Shown one piece after another: positions 8,618 to 13,110 of a stretch of 13,110 nt of DNA; position 1 is the first letter of the stretch, and every line of letters starts with the position of its first letter. This DNA comes from Planctomicrobium sp. (GTDB lineage Bacteria; Planctomycetota; Planctomycetia; Planctomycetales; Planctomycetaceae). Location: contig JAJDEL010000864.1 of NCBI GenBank assembly GCA_029259835.1, forward strand, positions 1 through 13,110. The letters are read 5' to 3'. The notes beneath the pieces were generated by a model. The model made no database searches and was not told where the DNA came from. It worked only from the letters and a program-made list of their open reading frames with translations. The position numbers and the translations under genes are program-made.

Positions 8618-9802
8618 ATGCACGTTTTTTTTTCTGTTGGCGAACCGAGCGGAGATCAGCATGCGGCTGAACTGATGCGGGAGTTTTTGCGTCGACAGCC
8701 TGGGACGCGACTGAGCGGATTCGGCGGGCCTGAAATGCAGGCTGAGAAAGGCTTCGAGTGTCTCTATCAATTAACTGATCTTGCAGTCATGGGGTTTGCT
8801 GAAGTCCTGCCTATGATCGGGAAGTTTGTCAAACTCTACCGACAGGCGAAGGAGTTTCTGAAACGCGAAAAACCTGACGCGGTTGTGCTTGTCGATTTCC
8901 CTGGCTTCAACTGGTGGATTGCGAAAGCCGCAAAGCAGGCTGGCATTCCGGTGTACTATTATTGCCCACCACAACTCTGGGCCTGGGCACCGTGGCGGAT
9001 TCACAAAGTGCGGCGTTTAGTCGATTGCATTTTGTCTGTTCTTCCGTTCGAAGCTCAGTGGTATCGAGAACGCAGCGTCGAGGTCGAATACGTCGGTCAT
9101 CCGTTTTTTGATGAAGTCGCCGAGCATCCGATCTCGCCTGCCACACTCGCTGAATTCCAAATCGAAGGTTGCCAGACAATTGGCATCCTGCCGGGATCGC
9201 GCAAACAGGAAGTGATGAAAAACTACCGGGTGATGCTCGACATGATGGATTCACTCTACGAAAACCATCCGAACATCCAGTTTCAAGTTGCCTGTTACAA
9301 ACAATGGCACTTCGACGAATGCACAAAGTTATTCGAGGAACATGGAAACCAATTGCCGATTGAATTCCACATTGGCAAGACATCGGAAATTATCGAAGCT
9401 GCCGATATGTGTTTGATGGTCTCAGGCTCTGTGAGCCTGGAAATGCTGGCGAGAAAAACTCCGGCCGTGGTGATGTTTCGACTCGATTTCATCTCGCGCA
9501 TGTTCGCCAGATTCTTTATCACATCAAAATATATTTCGCTGCCAAACTTAATTGCAGATGAACTGATCATTCCTGAATTCACATACATGCGAGCGAAGAG
9601 CCGAAAGCTGGAGCGGTATACAGCCCAACTCGATGAATGGCTAGCTGATCGCGAATCACTTCAGGCAACTCAAGCAAAAATGTCTCAACTCGCCGATGAA
9701 ATCGTCGAAACCGGTGGAGTAAAACGAGCCGCCGAAGTTCTCGTTAAGCGATTGACTCAAGAGCGAACAGAATCGCAAACGATCACAAAGCGTGCTGCGT
9801 GA
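8618..9802 (+). CDS. lpxB: Lipid-A-disaccharide synthase
   Basis: A 394-residue protein, typical family length. LpxB is a GT19 glycosyltransferase that joins UDP-2,3-diacylglucosamine and lipid X to make the lipid A disaccharide, working at the cytoplasmic face of the inner membrane. Family motifs are in order: the N-terminal SVGEPSGDQHAAELM at 6-20, GFGGPEMQAEKG near 34-45, LAVMGFAEVL at 55-64, and VDFPGFNWWIA at 92-102, holding the conserved catalytic-region Asp. These are followed by YYCPPQLWAWAPWR at 114-127, LPFEAQWY at 142-149, YVGHPFFDEV at 158-167, the nucleotide-binding GILPGSRKQEV at 189-199, SGSVSLEMLARKTPAVV at 269-285 and YISLPNLIA at 305-313. An AAGGA ribosome site lies at 8606-8610. 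The gene stands without lpxA, lpxD or fabZ beside it. It implies that the organism makes lipid A. The last 15 or so residues are polar and family-variable. Confidence 0.96.
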   Translation: MHVFFSVGEPSGDQHAAELMREFLRRQPGTRLSGFGGPEMQAEKGFECLYQLTDLAVMGFAEVLPMIGKFVKLYRQAKEFLKREKPDAVVLVDFPGFNWWIAKAAKQAGIPVYYYCPPQLWAWAPWRIHKVRRLVDCILSVLPFEAQWYRERSVEVEYVGHPFFDEVAEHPISPATLAEFQIEGCQTIGILPGSRKQEVMKNYRVMLDMMDSLYENHPNIQFQVACYKQWHFDECTKLFEEHGNQLPIEFHIGKTSEIIEAADMCLMVSGSVSLEMLARKTPAVVMFRLDFISRMFARFFITSKYISLPNLIADELIIPEFTYMRAKSRKLERYTAQLDEWLADRESLQATQAKMSQLADEIVETGGVKRAAEVLVKRLTQERTESQTITKRAA

Positions 9803-9815
9803 GGCAAACATTTCG

Positions 9816-11381
9816 CTATTCTTCACTCTTAGGAGTGTGCCGTTTCAAGTACGGAATCCGCATTCGAAGAAATTCTTCGTCGAGACTGTGAACAGTGCGA
9901 ATGTCGAGAAGTGAATTCTCCGCCACGATATCTAAATTCGTTGCTACGACTTGCTCACCCGGGCTGAGTCCTTTGGAGATCAAAGCAAAGGATTGGTAGG
10001 TTTGTCGAACAGTGACATCGCGCGCTTTCGCAACGTTCAGCTCTGCGTTTGCAGCATCTTCGGAATCTGAATCTTTCGAAGCGACAAAGACGACGCCATT
10101 CAACAATGCGTCGCGGGGAATGAGAACGCCGCTTTGGGGCGAGAGAGTTCCTGCTTGAATGCGTGCATGAACAAACGTCCCAGGTCGCAATGGCTGGCGT
10201 TGCAATCTGTTTTCCACTTCAACGTACGCTAGAACAGTACGAGTTTGTTCATCGGCAACAGGTGCGACTCGACGGACGTGGCCTTCCCAGGATTCGGCTT
10301 CAGGATTCTCTAAATCAGTTTCGCGACGTACAAGTTGTGCGACCGGCCACTGCTTCGATTTGATCAGTTCGTCAAAAATTGAAGCATCTTCAAGAGTCAC
10401 GGCAACAGGAATTTCGACGCGATCCAACGACGTGATCCTCGCGATGGGATCTCCCGTCCGCAGATACTGCCCTTCTTCAACAAAAACCTCACTGAGCGTT
10501 CCAGTCGCAGGCGCGCGAACGGTGGCCTTTTCAAGTTCCAGTTGTGCGAGTTTCAGATCGCTGTTGTGAGTGACTCGTTGCGACTCGATTTCTGCCTTTC
10601 GAATCGGAAAAAGTTCCTCTTGATTTTCCAAGCGTATCAGCGTTTCGCGGTACTGTTCCTGCTCCAGTTTTTTCTGCCGTAGCGTTGACTCACTCTCTGC
10701 ACCTTGTTTGTAAAGTTCGAGTGTTCGTTCATAATCGTCTGTGATAGTTTTCAGGCGTTCACGTTGCTGCACCAGAAGTTTTTGATTGAGGGCCTCTTCT
10801 TTCGCAAGTCTTTCCAAATTGACTCGATCCTGTTCCAGAAGCGAGTCCACTTGAGTCACACGTTCCTGATACGTTTGAGGATCGATTTGAATGAATATCT
10901 TTCCCTGCTTTCGAGATGACTCCCCGGAAGGCAGAATCAGAATTTCCGGACCACGAACAAGCGTACCGACCTCAAGCTGGCTCTTCTCTGTAATGCGTCC
11001 GCTCACTTCCGCAGAGACTGTCACTTCGACATCTGCCTGTGCCGTACCAAATCCGGCGATGGAGCGATCCAGAGCTGCCTGCTCGACCAGAAACGTTTCG
11101 ACACGTAAGATGTTCGGCTTGGGATCTTCGCGGGGCGGAGCTGTTTTGAAGCTTGCGAGTTTCAAGAAAACATATTGCCCGATAGACAAAACGACAACTA
11201 CAGCAATAATCGTTGCCGTCCACTGCAACCAAAGTGGAGCGAATTTGGTCGATTTTCCAGCCGCCGAGGGCAACGAAGAGACAGACGGCGCTGCATTTTC
11301 GAGATTTATCGTTTGCGATTTGCTGATATCCACAGTGTTCACGTCCAATCTCTTTGTCGACAGATCATCTTTTCCGTACAA
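9816..11381 (-). CDS. HlyD/RND-type efflux periplasmic adaptor subunit (membrane fusion protein)
   Basis: Up to 521 residues. After a polar cytoplasmic N-terminus of about 48 residues comes one membrane helix (about 50-75). It is followed by the first barrel-sandwich half (about 94-170), a long alpha-helical coiled coil (about 170-285), and the second lipoyl half with the hallmark ATVRAPATGTLSEVFVEEGQ at 286-305. A beta-barrel region (about 320-410) and a membrane-proximal domain ending near 495 complete it. The frame has no Met near the N-terminus. The first possible start is TTG at 11381, with alternatives TTG at 11348 and GTG at 11342; none has a good Shine-Dalgarno sequence, so the start is uncertain. 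Adaptors of this class link an inner-membrane RND or ABC pump to an outer-membrane channel. No pump or TolC-like gene is in the window, and both neighbours are on the other strand. The 13-bp gap to the lpxB stop codon leaves no room for a separate terminator. Confidence 0.9.
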   Translation of the reverse strand: MYGKDDLSTKRLDVNTVDISKSQTINLENAAPSVSSLPSAAGKSTKFAPLWLQWTATIIAVVVVLSIGQYVFLKLASFKTAPPREDPKPNILRVETFLVEQAALDRSIAGFGTAQADVEVTVSAEVSGRITEKSQLEVGTLVRGPEILILPSGESSRKQGKIFIQIDPQTYQERVTQVDSLLEQDRVNLERLAKEEALNQKLLVQQRERLKTITDDYERTLELYKQGAESESTLRQKKLEQEQYRETLIRLENQEELFPIRKAEIESQRVTHNSDLKLAQLELEKATVRAPATGTLSEVFVEEGQYLRTGDPIARITSLDRVEIPVAVTLEDASIFDELIKSKQWPVAQLVRRETDLENPEAESWEGHVRRVAPVADEQTRTVLAYVEVENRLQRQPLRPGTFVHARIQAGTLSPQSGVLIPRDALLNGVVFVASKDSDSEDAANAELNVAKARDVTVRQTYQSFALISKGLSPGEQVVATNLDIVAENSLLDIRTVHSLDEEFLRMRIPYLKRHTPKSEE

Positions 11382-11431
11382 TCTCGTATCAGTGGTTTTC
11401 GAAGATTCTAGGCACCAACAACCGTTTGGTC

Positions 11432-11505
11432 ACGGATCACCGTTGAATTCTCAGACTTTATAACACCACATCTGACGATTATCGTCGGAGAAATTACGGA
11501 TCACC
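11432..11505 (+). repeat. 10-bp direct repeat pair in the divergent region
   Basis: ACGGATCACC occurs at 11432-11441 and again at 11496-11505, 64 bp apart start to start. The copies flank the AT-rich centre and the 19-bp palindrome. They could be binding sites for a regulator, or chance. The identity is exact over 10 bases. Confidence 0.4.
11471..11489. promoter_or_regulatory. 19-bp near-perfect palindrome, candidate operator
   Basis: TCTGACGATTATCGTCGGA has 9-base arms (11471-11479 and 11481-11489) around a central T. Eight of nine positions pair perfectly and the ninth is T opposite G. It begins seven bases after a -10-like TATAAC (11459-11464), where transcription of the PhyH gene would start if that element is used. 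The size and symmetry fit a dimeric repressor site. No regulator gene is nearby, so the binding protein is unknown. Confidence 0.45.
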
Positions 11506-11509
11506 AATT

Positions 11510-11515
11510 AAGGTG
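11510..11515 (+). promoter_or_regulatory. Shine-Dalgarno sequence of the PhyH-family gene
   Basis: AAGGTG at 11510-11515, eight bases before the ATG at 11524. It favours that start over the in-frame ATG at 11545. Confidence 0.65.
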
Positions 11516-11523
11516 ACACACCT

Positions 11524-12321
11524 ATGGAGACTGATTCCCCTACTATGGACGATCTTTGTTACGAAGGCATGACGCTCTCTGAACGTATGCACTTTGAGGA
11601 ACATGGGTATGTCATCCTGCGCGATCTGTCTAGTGAAGATGTCGTGCAACGATTGATCACCGCCACTCGACATGGTCTCGAACAGGTAATTCCTCCCGTT
11701 GAATATGAAGCGGATCTTCAATACCCGGGCGCACCTGACTCTCTCGTTGAACTCGGCGGTAAAACGGTCCGCCGCCTCAAACAGGCTCATAGCAGAGGAG
11801 TCGTTTTCACCGAATGGATGACATTTCCACCTCTGATCGCAAGCTTAAAGCAACTGCTCGGTCCAGAATTGGTTTGTCCACTGGCTCATCACAATTGCAT
11901 CATGACAAAGGAGCCTCAATTCAGCAGCGACACCGGTTGGCATCAGGATATCCGGTATTGGTCATTCCCCCGTCCTAATCTGGTTAGCGCCTGGCTGGCA
12001 CTTGGAAACGAAAACAGAGAAAACGGGTGCCTGCAACTTGTTCCCGGCTCACATCGAATGGCGTTCGATCAACAGCAATTTGATGAAGATTTCTTTTTTC
12101 GGGATGATCTTCCAGAGAATCAGAACTTAATCGAACAGAGTGTTCATGCCGAACTGGAACCGGGTGATGTCCTGTTGTTCCACTGCCAGACATTACACGC
12201 AGCAACTCGAAACCATACCACTGAGACGAAATACTCCGTCGTCTTTACGTTTCGAGGAGCAGAGAATTCTCCAATCCATGGAAGCCGTTCGGCAGCAAGT
12301 CCGGAATTATTGATACATTAG
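11524..12321 (+). CDS. Phytanoyl-CoA dioxygenase (PhyH) family Fe(II)/2-oxoglutarate-dependent oxygenase
   Basis: A 265-residue cytoplasmic protein with the double-stranded beta-helix oxygenase layout. It opens with the family's N-terminal pattern (FEEHGYVILRDLSSEDV, residues 24-40). The iron ligands are visible as H140 and D142 in GWHQDIRYW and H225 in QTLHAATRN. Other family signatures are VSAWLALGNENRENGCLQLVPGSHR (split across 154-178) and ELEPGDVLLFH at 210-220. At the usual 2-oxoglutarate-binding Arg, 11 residues after the distal His, this protein has K236 (TKYSVVFTFRG), which could still hold the carboxylate. Family members hydroxylate varied small molecules, such as phytanoyl-CoA, ectoine and natural-product precursors. 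The substrate cannot be deduced here. It is probably transcribed from the divergent region to its left. larE follows 102 bp downstream on the same strand. Confidence 0.9.
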   Translation: METDSPTMDDLCYEGMTLSERMHFEEHGYVILRDLSSEDVVQRLITATRHGLEQVIPPVEYEADLQYPGAPDSLVELGGKTVRRLKQAHSRGVVFTEWMTFPPLIASLKQLLGPELVCPLAHHNCIMTKEPQFSSDTGWHQDIRYWSFPRPNLVSAWLALGNENRENGCLQLVPGSHRMAFDQQQFDEDFFFRDDLPENQNLIEQSVHAELEPGDVLLFHCQTLHAATRNHTTETKYSVVFTFRGAENSPIHGSRSAASPELLIH

Positions 12322-12336
12322 CTTTGGGTTTGTCAT

Positions 12337-12350
12337 ACACTTTTAAGTGT
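12337..12350. other. 14-bp palindrome between the PhyH and larE genes
   Basis: ACACTT (12337-12342) and AAGTGT (12345-12350) flank TT, 16 bp after the PhyH stop codon. It is short, AT-rich and not followed by a T run. It may be a weak hairpin or a protein site, or chance. Confidence 0.25.
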
Positions 12351-12423
12351 CCTGTTAAACGGATTTCGCAATCGACTTTTTCACGGACTCAATTCACAAA
12401 ACAGATCGGCGAGTAAAAGAGCT

Positions 12424-13110
12424 GTGAAAGAAACTGAATCACCAGAATGGATTGAGCAGAAAGCAGAGTTGCTCGTAAGCATTATTGCCGCGTACGGACG
12501 TGTGGCGATTGCTCTGTCTGGTGGTGTCGATAGCGCTGTCGTCGCAAAAGCTGCAGCTCTTGGTTGTGGAGACAAGGCACTCGCTGTCACTGCAAACAGC
12601 CCCTCTCTCGCTTTGGGAGAACTGGAGACGGCGCAGCAACTTGCCGAGTCGATCGGTCTCCGGCATGAAGTGATCAACACAGAGGAATTTTCAGTCGTCG
12701 GGTATCAACAAAATGCTGGTGATCGGTGCTATTATTGCAAGAGCGAACTTTACGAGCGTATCGAAGAAAAGTCACCTCAATGGAACATTGACGTGATTTG
12801 TAATGGTGCCAATCTCGACGATATGGGGGACCACCGCCCTGGAATGCAAGCGGCTCGGGAAAGCCAAGTTCGCAGCCCCCTGATCGAGGCAAACATTACC
12901 AAGCAGACAGTACGATCTCTGGCGAAACATTGGCAACTCGAAGTCTGGGACAAACCAGCGATGCCTTGCCTGTCGAGCCGTGTGGCTTATGGTGTCGAAG
13001 TCACTCCCGAAAAAGTACAGTGGATCGATGCAGCGGAGCGATTCCTCAAAGAAACTTATTCCCTGCGGGAAGTGCGAGTTCGATATGAAGAGAATGGTCT
13101 TGCACGAATA
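12424..13110 (+). CDS. larE: LarE-family ATP-dependent sulfur transferase (PP-loop), 3' end cut by window
   Basis: The first 229 residues of a protein that is normally about 270-280 long; the frame runs off the window. The start is taken as GTG at 12424. The frame is open further upstream but has no ATG, GTG or TTG close by, and the resulting N-terminus matches the short helix that precedes the PP-loop in the family. The PP-loop SGGVDS is at residues 32-37. Further family blocks are AGDRCYYCKSELY at 98-110, CNGANLDDMGDHRPGMQAARE at 127-146 (in part), VRSPLIEANITK at 149-160 and WDKPAMPCLSSRVAYG at 175-190. LarE adenylates and thiolates the pyridinium dicarboxylate precursor of the nickel-pincer nucleotide, the lactate racemase cofactor. 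C182 corresponds to the sulfur-donating cysteine of the Lactobacillus enzyme. C102 and C105 add a CxxC. larB, larC and larA are not in the window. The substrate role in this organism is inferred from family only. Confidence 0.88.
   Translation, partial: MKETESPEWIEQKAELLVSIIAAYGRVAIALSGGVDSAVVAKAAALGCGDKALAVTANSPSLALGELETAQQLAESIGLRHEVINTEEFSVVGYQQNAGDRCYYCKSELYERIEEKSPQWNIDVICNGANLDDMGDHRPGMQAARESQVRSPLIEANITKQTVRSLAKHWQLEVWDKPAMPCLSSRVAYGVEVTPEKVQWIDAAERFLKETYSLREVRVRYEENGLARI

Larger units (their letters stand above)
11382..11523. promoter_or_regulatory. Divergent promoter region between the adaptor and PhyH genes
   Basis: This 142-bp region separates the adaptor gene (reading left) from the PhyH-family gene (reading right), so it must carry both start signals. 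A -10-like TATAAC is at 11459-11464, inside an AT-rich TTTATAA centre that also reads as TATAAA on the other strand. I found no well-spaced -35 for either direction. The 19-bp palindrome and the 10-bp direct repeat listed separately both lie here. Confidence 0.5.

Noticed and set aside
9824..9837. CACTC/GAGTG inverted repeat near the lpxB-adaptor convergence, considered as a terminator
   Set aside because: The stem is only 5 bp, lies within the adaptor coding sequence and lacks a T run on either strand.
10891..11463. 190-codon frame antisense to the start of the adaptor gene
   Set aside because: The opposite strand encodes a well-recognised adaptor across this stretch; this frame has no recognisable motif.

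Overview
The window looks like chromosomal DNA of a planctomycete, probably of the Planctomycetaceae type. Base composition is moderate. The genes are a very large secretin with repeated N-terminal modules and Gly/Gln-rich inserts, a VWA protein with a glutamine-amidotransferase-like region, and a TIM-barrel sugar isomerase-like protein, together with lipid A synthesis (lpxB). This combination is familiar from Planctomycetes and implies a Gram-negative type outer membrane. The assignment rests on recalled family resemblance, not on a database search.

Layout. Positions 3-4358 (+) encode the C-terminal 1451 residues of a giant secretin; its start lies upstream of the window. A strong intrinsic terminator with a TTCG loop follows (4421-4454). 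After about 200 bp containing two overlapping, mutually exclusive inverted repeats comes a VWA-domain membrane protein (4663-6945, +). Next are a xylose-isomerase-like TIM-barrel protein (7098-8126, +), a 96-residue two-helix membrane protein (8191-8481, +) and lipid-A-disaccharide synthase lpxB (8618-9802, +). On the opposite strand, converging on lpxB with only 13 bp between the stop codons, is a HlyD/RND-type periplasmic adaptor (9816-11381, -). It diverges from a phytanoyl-CoA dioxygenase (PhyH) family gene (11524-12321, +) across a 142-bp region holding a 19-bp near-perfect palindrome and a 10-bp direct repeat. The window ends inside a LarE-family PP-loop sulfur transferase (12424-13110, +, 3' end cut).

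How the genes relate. The products are mostly separate single-gene units and do not form one clear pathway. A cell-envelope theme is visible: an outer-membrane secretin, lipid A synthesis, an envelope-spanning efflux adaptor and two inner-membrane proteins. None of the expected partner genes are inside the window: no type II/IV secretion ATPase, no RND or ABC pump, no lpxA/lpxD, no larB/larC, and no MoxR or BatB. I found no tRNA, rRNA, CRISPR array, insertion sequence or phage gene. I did not find a clear new multi-gene system. The most distinctive items are the modular N-terminus and Gly/Gln inserts of the secretin, the palindrome and direct repeats in the divergent promoter region, and the three-cysteine pattern of the LarE homologue.
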